Shown: piece by piece, positions 1-8,410 of the stretch
How positions within the stretch are numbered: position 1 is the first letter of the stretch
How the letters are laid out: each line of letters starts with the position of its first letter
Source: Croceicoccus estronivorus
Lineage (GTDB): Bacteria; Pseudomonadota; Alphaproteobacteria; Sphingomonadales; Sphingomonadaceae
NCBI RefSeq assembly: GCF_001625325.1
Contig: NZ_JRQQ01000001.1
Location: 124,001 to 188,000, forward strand
DNA: 64,000 nt
Direction of reading: 5' to 3'
Notes under the pieces: generated by a model
Databases searched by the model: none
Seen by the model: the letters and a program-made list of their open reading frames with translations, nothing else
Told to the model about the DNA's origin: nothing
Program-made: the position numbers and the translations under genes

Positions 1-26
1 GCGGGAAGATCGGGCGCTTTTACAGC

Positions 27-1277
27 TCAGTCGAGTTCGACCTGGCTGACAGTGTAGCCCTTCGCTCGCAATGCATGGATCAGCGTATCAAGCTGCTCCC
101 GATCCCGCGCCTCGCACTCAATGTCCGTAACCAGGCCCTTGGCCGGCAAGGTTGAGAAAATGCGCTGGTGAGAGATCTCGATGATGTTGACGTTGTGAGC
201 GTCGAATTCATGCATCGCATGATAAAGCGAACCGGGACGGTCCTGCAGGAATATCCGCAGCCGTGCGAGGCGGCCCTGCCGTGCAAGATCGCGCAACAGG
301 ACATTGGCCAGCAAGCGCGTGTCGATGTTCCCACCGCACAACACGATGCCGACATTCTTACCGGCGAAAATCTCGCGATTGTTCATTACCGCCGCGAGGC
401 CTGCCGCGCCTGCGCCTTCGACAACCGTCTTTTCGATCTGAAGCAACAGCGCAAGCGCGGTTTCTATCGACGCTTCGTCCACCAGCACGAGATCATCGAG
501 CAATCCGGCCAGCATATGAGACGTGTAGCGGCCCGGCTCCAGCACGGCGATGCCTTCGGCCAGCGTATCGCCACCGCACGGCAGGCTGGTCCCCTTCAGG
601 CGGTTATACATCGACGGAAACAGTTCCGCCTCCACCCCGATCAGACTGATATCCGGATTGATCCCGCGCGCGGCCACACCCATGCCGGTGGCAAGCCCGC
701 CACCGCCAATTGGGATTGCCAGCGTGTCGATTTCCGGCACGTCCTCAAGCATTTCAAGCGCGACCGTGCCTTGCCCTGCCGCGACCATCGGGTCATCGAA
801 AGGATGGATAAAAGTCAGCCCAAGCTCCTTTTCCATACTAAGCGCATGTTCGTAGGCCTGATCGAAATTCTCACCCTTGAGCACGACTTTGCCGCCGACA
901 CTCTCTGTCTGCATCACTTTGACGTGCGGAGTGGTGCGCGGCATCACAATCGTCACCGGCACGCCAAGGCGAGTGCCATGATAAGACAGGCCTTGCGAAT
1001 GGTTACCGGCAGACGCAGCGATCACACCCCGCTGGCGTTGTTCCTCGTTCAACAACGTAAGAGCGTTCAGCGCCCCACGTTCCTTATAGGCAGCCGTGAA
1101 CTGGTGGTTTTCGAACTTGAGCCAGATGTTCGCCCCGGTAATGTCCGACAGCGTCTTGCTCCGCAACGTAGGCGTGCGGACAACCGCACCCTTGAGCCGT
1201 TCTGCGGCCTTGCGGACATCGTCGATCGTCAGGAGCGGAGTTCCGCTATTCTGTTCCAGGGTCGTGCTCTTTTCCAT
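27..1277 (-). CDS. ilvA: Threonine ammonia-lyase (threonine dehydratase) with ACT domain
   Basis: PLP enzyme that deaminates threonine to 2-oxobutanoate, the entry to isoleucine synthesis. The 416-residue product has the PLP-lysine region AYKERGALNAL (Lys65), the substrate loop SAGNHSQG, a GGGGLATG phosphate-binding loop and a C-terminal ACT domain from about residue 335 (LRIFLQDRPGSLYHAM), typical of the shorter biosynthetic/catabolic form with one ACT. The frame stays open 16 codons upstream, but the Met at 1277 gives the usual N-terminus. It is divergent from the dehydrogenase at 1405. Whether it is biosynthetic (IlvA) or catabolic (TdcB-like) cannot be decided here. Confidence 0.92.
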   Translation of the reverse strand: MEKSTTLEQNSGTPLLTIDDVRKAAERLKGAVVRTPTLRSKTLSDITGANIWLKFENHQFTAAYKERGALNALTLLNEEQRQRGVIAASAGNHSQGLSYHGTRLGVPVTIVMPRTTPHVKVMQTESVGGKVVLKGENFDQAYEHALSMEKELGLTFIHPFDDPMVAAGQGTVALEMLEDVPEIDTLAIPIGGGGLATGMGVAARGINPDISLIGVEAELFPSMYNRLKGTSLPCGGDTLAEGIAVLEPGRYTSHMLAGLLDDLVLVDEASIETALALLLQIEKTVVEGAGAAGLAAVMNNREIFAGKNVGIVLCGGNIDTRLLANVLLRDLARQGRLARLRIFLQDRPGSLYHAMHEFDAHNVNIIEISHQRIFSTLPAKGLVTDIECEARDREQLDTLIHALRAKGYTVSQVELD

Positions 1278-1373
1278 GCCAGCGCGCCCTAAACGAAAGC
1301 GCGCCCATGGGAAACCTTCATTCATGCGTGCGACAGCCCCCGCCCATCATGTTTCGCGCGCATTGACCATTTG

Positions 1374-1383
1374 TTTCGCGAAA
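1374..1383. promoter_or_regulatory. TTTCGCGAAA palindrome in divergent intergenic region
   Basis: A perfect 10-base palindrome TTTCGCGAAA lies 21 bases before the ATG at 1405, in the 127-base gap between the threonine dehydratase and the dehydrogenase. A partial copy (TTTCGCGC) begins at 1352. It is a plausible operator, but no regulator is adjacent and short GC palindromes are common here. Confidence 0.25.
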
Positions 1384-1404
1384 AAAGCCGCTACACAGCC
1401 CCGC

Positions 1405-2301
1405 ATGTCTGACAGCAAGAATATCGCATTTCTCGGCCTCGGCGTGATGGGAGGGCCCATGGCAGGCCACCTGCTTGACGCCGGCCACACCGTAACTGCC
1501 TATAATCGCACGACAGCGCGCGGCGAAGCCTGGCTGAGGCGCTTTGCGAATGCAGGCGATGCCCGTCTCGCCGACACGCCGGCCCAGGCCGCGCGGAATG
1601 CCGACATCGTCATCAGTTGCGTCGGCAATGATGATGATCTGGCCGCCGTCATGCGCGGCGAAAACGGCGCCTTGGGGGCACTCGCACCGGGCGCGCTGAT
1701 CATCGACCATACCACTGTTTCTGCCCGGATCGCCCGCGAGCTGGCGACGGAATGCGCGACAGCCGGACTCGATTTCGTCGATGCGCCGGTATCGGGCGGC
1801 CAGGCTGGCGCCGAAAACGGGAAGCTCTCGATCATGTGTGGCGGCACAGACGCTGCCATGGCGCGGGCTGCCCCGATCATGGCAGCCTATGGTGCGCGGA
1901 TAGTCCATATCGGCAGTGCCGGCGCCGGGCAGACGACCAAAATGGTCAACCAGATCTGTATCTCGGGCCTGATGGCCTCTCTGTCCGAAGCCGTCCGTTT
2001 TGCCGATGCCGCCGGGCTGGATATGGACAAGGTCCTCGAAGCCGTCTCTGGCGGCGCGGCGCAGAGCTGGCAGATGGAAAACCGCTGGAAGACCATGGCT
2101 GCCGGAGAGTTCGATTTCGGCTTCGCAATCGACTGGATGCGCAAGGACCTGGGCTATGCGCTCGAGGAAGCCGGAGCGCTGGGCGTCTCCGTGCCCGTCA
2201 CTGCGCTGGTCGATCAGTTCTACGCCGAAGTGCAGGCGATGGGTGGTGGCAGGCAGGACACCAGCGCCCTGATCCGTCGGCTGCCGAAAGGCGGCGCGTA
2301 A
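1405..2301 (+). CDS. NAD(P)-dependent beta-hydroxyacid dehydrogenase (3-hydroxyisobutyrate dehydrogenase family)
   Basis: Oxidoreductase of the 3-hydroxyisobutyrate dehydrogenase / tartronate semialdehyde reductase family, 298 residues. The N-terminal Rossmann motif GLGVMGGPMAG is at residues 11-21, the substrate-binding segment DAPVSGGQAGAENGK at 127-140, and the catalytic lysine is Lys179 in TKMVNQ. The ATG at 1405 puts the nucleotide-binding motif at the very start, as usual; the longer open frame upstream is rejected. The stop codon shares one base with the start of the amidohydrolase-like gene, so the two are probably co-translated. The substrate cannot be told from sequence. Confidence 0.9.
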   Translation: MSDSKNIAFLGLGVMGGPMAGHLLDAGHTVTAYNRTTARGEAWLRRFANAGDARLADTPAQAARNADIVISCVGNDDDLAAVMRGENGALGALAPGALIIDHTTVSARIARELATECATAGLDFVDAPVSGGQAGAENGKLSIMCGGTDAAMARAAPIMAAYGARIVHIGSAGAGQTTKMVNQICISGLMASLSEAVRFADAAGLDMDKVLEAVSGGAAQSWQMENRWKTMAAGEFDFGFAIDWMRKDLGYALEEAGALGVSVPVTALVDQFYAEVQAMGGGRQDTSALIRRLPKGGA

Positions 2302-3608
2302 TGATGGTCAAAAAAGCCGCCGCGTTCGCGGTGTCCTGGCTCGCCCTGACGTCCCCGGCGCTGGCCGACACTTTGCTTGATAATATCAATGGCGTCACGC
2401 TCGATGAAACCGGCAAGGTCGAACACTTCACCGGACTGATTTTCGATGCAGACGGCAAGATTGTCCAACTTCTGGCCAGCAAGGACAAACGTCCGAAAAA
2501 GATCGACTATCAATTCGACGGGGCAGGCCGCTTCGTTGTGCCAGGCATCGTGGATTCCCATGTCGCATTGATGCGGATCGGCTATACCGCGTTGACCGGG
2601 GGCAAGGACGGATTGCCCCCACCCCGCCCCGAAGACCGGGATGTCGCCTTGCAGAAAGCCCAGCGCCTGCTTGCAGCACAAGGCATCACTGCCGTCTCCG
2701 ACATGGGCACGACGATTGAGGACTGGCAGACCTATCGCCGTGCCGGCGACAAGGGCACCCTCTACATTCGCATCATGGCCTATGCGGCCGCGGTGGACGA
2801 CATGGCATTGATTGGCGGCCCCGGCCCCACTCCCTGGCTCTATGACGACCATCTGCGTTTCAACGGCCTCTATCTCGATCAGATTACACCCGCGAACACG
2901 GGCGGCAGTGAAGCGACAGCCGCCGCCACCCAGCTACGCAACCGAATGAGCCGTGCGGCAATCGACAACTTTCAGGTAGCGGTGGCGACGCCGAACCATG
3001 CGGCTGCGGACGATGTTCTCGACGCAATCGACGAACTGACACCGACCTATCAAGGTGAGCGCCGCTGGCGGCTGGAAAATCTGCGCGAAATCGATCCCGT
3101 ACAGACGGGCCGAGCCTCTGCCGACCAGGCCATCGTCTCTTTCCAGTTCGGCACGCTCGAACGCGATATGGCGGCCGCTCCTGCCAGCGCAGCGCAAATA
3201 CAACCCTGGCAAAGCGTAACGGCGGCAGGCGTGAGAGCCATTTACGCGTCGGCAACGGCAACCACGCCGTCATCGCCATTCCTTGCGATGGCGATGGCCA
3301 TCACGCGCGAAAATGCCGCTGGGGAGCCGTTTGGCGGATGGCAACCGCAGGAGCGCCTGACCCGCGAGCAGGCTCTCGCTGCCATGACGGTCAACGGGGC
3401 CTATGCAGGCTTTGCCGAGGGTCGCTTCGGGCGGCTGGAGAAAGGCGCACGTGCCGATTTCGTGATGCTGGATCGCGACCCGATGTTGTCATCACCTGCC
3501 GATCTGCGTGGCGTTCAGGTGGTTGAAACCTGGATTGGCGGCGCGCGAATCTATGTCGCAGGCCAGGAAGCAGCGCAGTCTTTCGGCAAGGAGATGCCCG
3601 GCTGGTAG
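2301..3608 (+). CDS. Secreted YtcJ-type amidohydrolase-like protein, probably a pseudoenzyme
   Basis: 435 residues with an apparent Sec signal peptide (basic MMVKK, hydrophobic stretch, cut after SPALA). Much of it follows the YtcJ-type amidohydrolase pattern: VPGIVDSH near the N-terminus, GITAVSDMGTTIEDW, FQVAVA, GGWQPQERLTREQALAAMT and the C-terminal ADFVMLDRDP. The metal and catalytic positions differ from the family: the HxH after PG(x)D reads SHVAL, the carbamylated-lysine strand reads LYLDQ, the VAVHAIGD histidine reads VAVATPN, RIEHAQ reads RLENLRE, and the GSD aspartate motif reads ASATAT. It is also about 100 residues short. The frame is intact, so it is probably expressed but not catalytic. 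Coupled to the upstream dehydrogenase. Confidence 0.8.
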   Translation: MMVKKAAAFAVSWLALTSPALADTLLDNINGVTLDETGKVEHFTGLIFDADGKIVQLLASKDKRPKKIDYQFDGAGRFVVPGIVDSHVALMRIGYTALTGGKDGLPPPRPEDRDVALQKAQRLLAAQGITAVSDMGTTIEDWQTYRRAGDKGTLYIRIMAYAAAVDDMALIGGPGPTPWLYDDHLRFNGLYLDQITPANTGGSEATAAATQLRNRMSRAAIDNFQVAVATPNHAAADDVLDAIDELTPTYQGERRWRLENLREIDPVQTGRASADQAIVSFQFGTLERDMAAAPASAAQIQPWQSVTAAGVRAIYASATATTPSSPFLAMAMAITRENAAGEPFGGWQPQERLTREQALAAMTVNGAYAGFAEGRFGRLEKGARADFVMLDRDPMLSSPADLRGVQVVETWIGGARIYVAGQEAAQSFGKEMPGW

Positions 3609-3615
3609 GACCAGA

Positions 3616-4407
3616 TCAGGATTCGGCAGCAGTTGTTTCGGCCTGTTCCTTGGCCACTCGCTTTTCCCCGAACCACATGATCAGCAGCGATCCTTCGAAC
3701 AGAAGGATCAACGGTGTGGCCAGCAGCAATTGCGAGACGACGTCAGGCGGGGTGATAATCGCGGCGACAGCAAAGATCGCAACGATGACATAGCGGCGCG
3801 CGCTCGACAGTTGCCGACGTTCCACTATTCCGGCACGATTGAGCAAAAGCAGCAGAACCGGCAGCAGAAAGCTGATCCCGAATGCCAGTATGAACTGCAT
3901 TACGAGATCGAGGTAATCCCCCGTCCCCGGCAACGCTTCCAGTTTGAGCCCTCCCGCGTCGCCCTGAAAACCGAGAAACCAGGTGAAGGCCGTGGGCATC
4001 ACCACGTAATAGGCCATGGCAGCACCGAGCAGGAAAAGCACAGGTGTTGCGAGCAGGAAGGGCAGGAAGGCCTTCTTTTCCTTTGCATAAAGTCCCGGTG
4101 CGATGAACGCCCATAGTTGGTTGGCAATGATCGGGAAACTGACGAAGAAGGCAGCGAATAGCGCCACCTTCACTTCGACGAAAAACGCCTCGTACAACTT
4201 CGTGTAGATCAGACGCCCTTCGCCCTGCGGGAAAGCCTCCGTCAGTGGTCGCGCCAGAAAGCCGAAGATATCCTCGGCGAAATAGAGGCAAACTGCGAAC
4301 GCCACGCCAAGCGCAAGCACACAGCGCAACAGGCGAGTCCGAAGCTCGATCAGATGGTCGAGCAACGGGGTCTGCGTCTCGTCGATGTCCTTGATCGAAA
4401 AAGCCAT
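3616..4407 (-). CDS. tatC: Sec-independent protein translocase TatC
   Basis: Core multi-spanning subunit of the twin-arginine translocase that recognises twin-arginine signal peptides. At 263 residues it has the normal length, with the conserved cytoplasmic N-terminus (PLLDHLIELRTRLL), the first-periplasmic-loop FVEVKVA region, the segment FPIIANQLWAFIAPGLY, and six hydrophobic segments. It is the last gene of a tatA-tatB-tatC cluster, three bases after tatB. The C-terminus ends in a short charged tail. Converges with the amidohydrolase-like gene, only 7 bases away. Confidence 0.97.
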   Translation of the reverse strand: MAFSIKDIDETQTPLLDHLIELRTRLLRCVLALGVAFAVCLYFAEDIFGFLARPLTEAFPQGEGRLIYTKLYEAFFVEVKVALFAAFFVSFPIIANQLWAFIAPGLYAKEKKAFLPFLLATPVLFLLGAAMAYYVVMPTAFTWFLGFQGDAGGLKLEALPGTGDYLDLVMQFILAFGISFLLPVLLLLLNRAGIVERRQLSSARRYVIVAIFAVAAIITPPDVVSQLLLATPLILLFEGSLLIMWFGEKRVAKEQAETTAAES

Positions 4408-4410
4408 GAA

Positions 4411-4839
4411 TCAGGGCTCACCCCGGCTGCGGGTGCCACCAAAGGGCAACTGTGGTTCAGCGGCGGGTTGTCGCGAAGCATTCTGTCCTTCAACCGGGCC
4501 ATCTGCGCCTGCTTCAGCCACAGGCGTACCATCCGTGGCGGGTGAGGTTTCGTTTTCCGACCCGGCCGGTGTCTTCGATGGCGGCAGCGGCTGCATCTCC
4601 GCACCCGGATGCGCGGCCATGATCTGCTCGTTCTGCTCCCGCCACTTCTTTTCCATCTCCTCCATCTCCGCCTCGCGGATCATGGTTTCGATGCCTGCAC
4701 GGAAATGGCTGGAGACACGCCGGATCCTGCCAATCCAGCGGCCTGCGGTACGCAATGCCAATGGCATGTCTTTCGGACCGATAACGACGACCGCCACGAT
4801 CACGATCAGCAGCAGCTCGGACGCGCCGATGTCAAACAT
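4411..4839 (-). CDS. tatB: Sec-independent protein translocase TatB
   Basis: Single-span subunit that works with TatC in substrate recognition. 142 residues: an N-terminal membrane helix starting MFDIGASELLLIVIVAVVVI, the GPKDMP hinge, an amphipathic helix (LRTAGRWIGRIRR), then a charged region and a low-complexity Pro/Glu-rich tail, the usual TatB layout. Sits between tatA and tatC in the tat operon. Confidence 0.95.
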   Translation of the reverse strand: MFDIGASELLLIVIVAVVVIGPKDMPLALRTAGRWIGRIRRVSSHFRAGIETMIREAEMEEMEKKWREQNEQIMAAHPGAEMQPLPPSKTPAGSENETSPATDGTPVAEAGADGPVEGQNASRQPAAEPQLPFGGTRSRGEP

Positions 4840-4854
4840 GGCGCCCTCTTGCTA

Positions 4855-5097
4855 TCAGTTGGAGGTCGGCTGGTTGTCGGCCGACTTGTTGTCTGTGGTT
4901 TCGCCGGACTTCGGCGCAGTGCCCGGTCCGTCAATACGCGGTGGCGCGACCGGGGTTTCGCTACCCTCGTTCATGCCTTCCTTGAAGCTCCTGATGCCCT
5001 TGCCGAAATCCCCCATCATTTCGGAAATCCGGCCACGCCCGAACAGGACGAGGACCACCAGGGCAATAATCAGGAGCTGCCAAATGCTAAGTCCCAT
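4855..5097 (-). CDS. tatA: Sec-independent protein translocase TatA
   Basis: Pore-forming subunit of the Tat system. 80 residues: membrane helix [19 protein letters not shown], the FGRGRI hinge, amphipathic helix ([16 protein letters not shown]) and an acidic, polar tail. This is the TatA/E pattern rather than TatB, which has GPK(D/E)LP after the helix. First of the three tat genes and 59 bases downstream of scpB, so the tat genes may be read through from the scp genes. Confidence 0.95.
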   Translation of the reverse strand: MGLSIWQLLIIALVVLVLFGRGRISEMMGDFGKGIRSFKEGMNEGSETPVAPPRIDGPGTAPKSGETTDNKSADNQPTSN

Positions 5098-5156
5098 GGG
5101 AATTCTCTCAGTTCATGTTGGTGGCCGATATAGGCGCTTTGTAAAGCCAATGCCAG

Positions 5157-5780
5157 TCAGGCCGCTTCGTCTGACGAGTTTTCCGCCTGCTGGCCTTCAT
5201 CCGTCTCTTCGTCGCCGGAATCCGCCCCAAGCAAGCCTTCCAGCGCCTCTTCCACCGGATCGAGCAGTCCGGCTGCGCGCAATTCATCGATACCCGGCAG
5301 GTCGCGGCGCGAAGCCAATCCGAAATGGGCGAGAAATTCCTGAGTCGTCGCATAGATCACCGGGCGACCCGGCACTTCGCGACGCCCCGCGACTCGCACC
5401 CATCCTGCTTCCAGCAGCACGTCGAGCGTACCCTTGGCCGTCTGGACGCCACGGATCGATTCGATTTCCGCGCGGCTGACGGGTTCGTGGTAGGCAACTA
5501 TCGCCAGCACTTCCGTCGCCGCCCGGGAAAGGCGGCGAACCTGCTCCCGTTCCCTGCGCAACAGATGGGCCAGATCGGGGGCTGTCTGGAAATACCAACG
5601 CCTGCCCCGTTCCACCAGTTGCACACCGCGCCCCTCATAATGGCTCGTCAACTCGCGCAAAGCCGCCCGCACGTCGGCACCGCCAAGGTGAGTGGAAAGA
5701 GCCTCCACGCTCATCGGTTCTTCCGCCGCGAACAAGGTCGCTTCGACCGCTCGCAGCAAGTCGTCCGGTTCCTCACTCAT
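5157..5780 (-). CDS. scpB: Segregation and condensation protein ScpB
   Basis: Kleisin-associated winged-helix subunit of the SMC-ScpAB condensin, which folds and segregates the chromosome. The 207-residue product starts at the ATG whose first bases overlap the scpA stop (ATGA). It has the tandem winged-helix pattern with LLRAVEATLFAAEEPMS, LSRAATEVLAIVAYHEPVSRAEIESIRGV and GRPVIYATT. The C-terminal tail is acidic and probably disordered. A much longer open frame upstream overlaps scpA and is rejected. Confidence 0.95.
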   Translation of the reverse strand: MSEEPDDLLRAVEATLFAAEEPMSVEALSTHLGGADVRAALRELTSHYEGRGVQLVERGRRWYFQTAPDLAHLLRREREQVRRLSRAATEVLAIVAYHEPVSRAEIESIRGVQTAKGTLDVLLEAGWVRVAGRREVPGRPVIYATTQEFLAHFGLASRRDLPGIDELRAAGLLDPVEEALEGLLGADSGDEETDEGQQAENSSDEAA

Positions 5781-6577
5781 GAGGCGATCCGGCGCAAACG
5801 CAGTGGCCCGAAGGTTTCCTCCTGCGCAATTTCCGCCCGCCCTGTCCGTGCCAGTTCCAGTGCCGCGAGAAAACTGGAGGCAAGCGCCGATTTGCGCAGG
5901 CGTGGATCGTGATGCACCGGCAAAAATTCCTCCAGCTGCATCCAGTTCAGCGTAAGGCCCAGCATCGACTGAACCCGCTGGATCGCGGTCTCCAGCGTCA
6001 TAACCGGGCGCTCTCGCACCATATGGACGACAGGGGTGTTGCGGGCCTGGACCTGTCCGTATGCCTGAACAAGATCGAACCACTCGCACTGCCAGGCATT
6101 CTTGCGGTCGACCCGGAGCCCTTCAGGCGCGCCGCGCACAAATACGTCTCGTCCCAGCCGGTCGCGCGCCAGCAATCGGGCCGCCGCCTCGCGCATCGCC
6201 GACAATCTCTGCAACCGCAATTGCAGGCGGAGGGCCAATTCTTCCGGGCTTGGATCTTCCTGCTCTTCCCGCGGGAGCAGCATTGCGGACTTGAGATAGG
6301 CCAGCCACGCCGCCATCACCAGATAATCGGCGGCCAGTTCCAGCCGGAGCGCCTCGGCCTGCTCGATATAGGCCAGGTACTGGTCCACCAGCGCCAGGAT
6401 CGAGATGGTCTTGAGATCGACCTTTTGCCGTCGCGCCAGATCGAGCAACAGGTCAAGCGGTCCTTCCCAGCCATCCAGTTCCAGATAGAGCGCCTTTTCC
6501 TCAGCCTGGGTGGAGGCAGGAGCGAGCCAGTCGTCAGTCTGGTCAGGCGACCCGAACAGGACGCCCTCATCATTCAT
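5777..6577 (-). CDS. scpA: Segregation and condensation protein ScpA
   Basis: Kleisin subunit that bridges the SMC heads. 266 residues with the conserved N-terminal motif GWEGPLDLLLDLARRQKVDL, the following ISILALVDQYLAYIE, the DYLVMAAWLAYLKSAMLLP segment, and a C-terminal winged-helix region ending FGPLRLRRI. It overlaps nagZ upstream by four bases and scpB downstream by four bases, so the three are translationally coupled. Confidence 0.95.
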   Translation of the reverse strand: MNDEGVLFGSPDQTDDWLAPASTQAEEKALYLELDGWEGPLDLLLDLARRQKVDLKTISILALVDQYLAYIEQAEALRLELAADYLVMAAWLAYLKSAMLLPREEQEDPSPEELALRLQLRLQRLSAMREAAARLLARDRLGRDVFVRGAPEGLRVDRKNAWQCEWFDLVQAYGQVQARNTPVVHMVRERPVMTLETAIQRVQSMLGLTLNWMQLEEFLPVHHDPRLRKSALASSFLAALELARTGRAEIAQEETFGPLRLRRIAS

Positions 6578-7593
6578 GCCACGGCCTCGATCTGCGAGAG
6601 CAGGCTATCGCGCCGGGCAATCAGTTCTTCCTGCACGCCCGCAGTTCCATCATCGCCCACAGCAATCAGTGCGCGCTGCAACCGCATGGCGGTTTTCTCA
6701 CCCATCGAGGGCAAACGTTCGGCAATCCCGACCATGTCTTCCATCTTTGCCCAGCAGTTGAGCGCAATGTCGCAACCGGCCGCAATGGCGCGTTCCGCCC
6801 GTTCCGGCACAGTGCCGGAAAGCGCCTGCATGTCGAGATCGTCGGTCAGCAACAGCCCGGCAAATCCAATCCGCTTGCGGATCACCTCCTCCACCACGAA
6901 GGGGGATAGCGTGGCCGGGTTTTCCGCATCCCAGGCGGTGTAGCGAACATGGGCCGACATACCCACGGGCGAATCCGACAACGCCTGAAATGGTTGCAAG
7001 TCGATGGCCAGCTCTTCCTCGCTGGCATCGACAGTGGGTAATTGCTTGTGACTGTCGGCCAGTGCCCGGCCATGGCCCGGCATATGCTTTATGCACCCCA
7101 CCACCCCTGCGCGGGCAAGACCGGCGAGGATCGCCCGCCCCAACGCGGCCACGCGCAAAGGCTCCGCCCCGAGCGCCCTGTCACCGATAACGTCATGCGC
7201 ACCTGTCTGGCGAACATCCAGCAGGGGATGACAATCGACAGTGATCCCTACCCGGGCCAGATCGATAGCAAGCGCTTCGGCATTGGCGCGTGCCGCTTCG
7301 ATCGCGCTCGCAGGCGCAACATCGTACAAGCGATCGAACACTTCGCCGGGCGGGAAGGCCATCCATTCTGGCGGCTTCATCCGTGCAACGCGACCGCCTT
7401 CCTGATCGATGCAGATGAATACACGATCACGGCCGTGCAATTCGCGGAGAGAATCCGTCAGCGCCCGCAACTGGATGCGGTTTTCCACGTTGCGGCCGAA
7501 AAGGATGTAACCGGCCGGATCGCACTCACGGAAAAACGCCCGCTCGTCAGCGGTCAATATGGGGCCGGCCATCCCGAAAATCGCGGGTATCAT
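6574..7593 (-). CDS. nagZ: Beta-N-acetylhexosaminidase NagZ
   Basis: Glycoside hydrolase family 3 enzyme that removes N-acetylglucosamine from anhydromuropeptides during cell-wall recycling; it acts in the cytoplasm. 339 residues, normal length, with CIDQEGGRVARMKPP, the signature KHMPGHGRALADSHKQLP that carries the catalytic His/Asp dyad, and the nucleophile region LLTDDLDMQALSG. No signal peptide. Neighbouring genes (SPOR protein, AmpD-like amidase at 58.2 kb) fit a wall-recycling role. Confidence 0.95.
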   Translation of the reverse strand: MIPAIFGMAGPILTADERAFFRECDPAGYILFGRNVENRIQLRALTDSLRELHGRDRVFICIDQEGGRVARMKPPEWMAFPPGEVFDRLYDVAPASAIEAARANAEALAIDLARVGITVDCHPLLDVRQTGAHDVIGDRALGAEPLRVAALGRAILAGLARAGVVGCIKHMPGHGRALADSHKQLPTVDASEEELAIDLQPFQALSDSPVGMSAHVRYTAWDAENPATLSPFVVEEVIRKRIGFAGLLLTDDLDMQALSGTVPERAERAIAAGCDIALNCWAKMEDMVGIAERLPSMGEKTAMRLQRALIAVGDDGTAGVQEELIARRDSLLSQIEAVA

Positions 7594-7685
7594 GATAGGG
7601 AAAGTCGCAGCAAAGCCTCATCGAAGCAAGTTCAAGCCTTGCCTCGCATGTGGATTACATCCCGCCCGCTATCACGGCCTGGCGA

Positions 7686-8408
7686 TCATTGCTTGACCTG
7701 GCAGGCCGTGCCCGCAGCCTTGAGCTTGGCGCACAGGCTCTCCGCCGAAGCGACATCCGGCGCGACTGCCTGCAAACGATAGACAGTGCCGATATCCGCC
7801 TTCCCCTGAACGATGCGATGCTTGTAACCCTTGAGCACTTCGTTGGAAGCATACAGCGTGTTCCAGCCCGTCTGGGCGCTGGCCTTGGTGGAATATGCTC
7901 CAACCTGCACACCGACACCACTCGTTGCCGGCTCTGCTGCCTCGCTGTCCCCCGCCTTGGCCTCACCCGCGTCGGGATCGGCAGGCTTCGGCACTTCCTG
8001 CGTCGCCAGCTTGCCTTCGGTGACTTCCCCTTCGCCAACCTTGAAGCTGGTGTCGCCCGTACCGGCGAATTCCTTGCCGCCCGGATCGTCCGGCCTGGAT
8101 TTGTATGGCTTGTCCGGCGCTTCGATGGTGCCGCCATCTGCAACCATGTCGGGATCGGGGCCACGATTGGCCAGCCACCAGATCAGGCCGACGATCAGTG
8201 CCAGAATGGTAAATCCGATCAACGCGAAACCGACTATCCGCCCGGTATCGACGCCTTCCTCTTCATCATCTTCACCTGATTCGAGCCATGGCAGGCGCTC
8301 ATCCTCATCATTGAGGGCAAGTTGCGCGGCAGTGTCCGGCCCGGCTTCCATGCCGTCCGGGCGACCGTCATCTTCGCCATTACGGTCGAATTCGCCGAAC
8401 CCGCTCAT
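7686..8408 (-). CDS. SPOR-domain membrane protein
   Basis: 240-residue protein with an acidic cytoplasmic N-terminus (about 55 residues), one membrane span near residues 57-78 (FALIGFTILALIVGLIWWLA), a Pro/Glu-rich linker and a C-terminal SPOR domain (GVQVGAYSTKASAQTGWNTL to the end). SPOR domains bind glycan strands stripped of stem peptides at the septum, so a cell-division or wall-remodelling role is likely. It lies three bases downstream of argS and upstream of nagZ, an order common in alphaproteobacteria. Short cysteine-bearing motifs at the end of the SPOR domain may form a disulfide. Confidence 0.88.
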   Translation of the reverse strand: MSGFGEFDRNGEDDGRPDGMEAGPDTAAQLALNDEDERLPWLESGEDDEEEGVDTGRIVGFALIGFTILALIVGLIWWLANRGPDPDMVADGGTIEAPDKPYKSRPDDPGGKEFAGTGDTSFKVGEGEVTEGKLATQEVPKPADPDAGEAKAGDSEAAEPATSGVGVQVGAYSTKASAQTGWNTLYASNEVLKGYKHRIVQGKADIGTVYRLQAVAPDVASAESLCAKLKAAGTACQVKQ

Positions 8409-8410
8409 AC

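Noticed and set aside
168-1292. A 374-codon open frame on the plus strand opposite the threonine dehydratase
   Set aside because: The minus strand has a full ilvA with all motifs. The antisense frame has no recognisable domain, and long shadow frames are common in GC-rich DNA.
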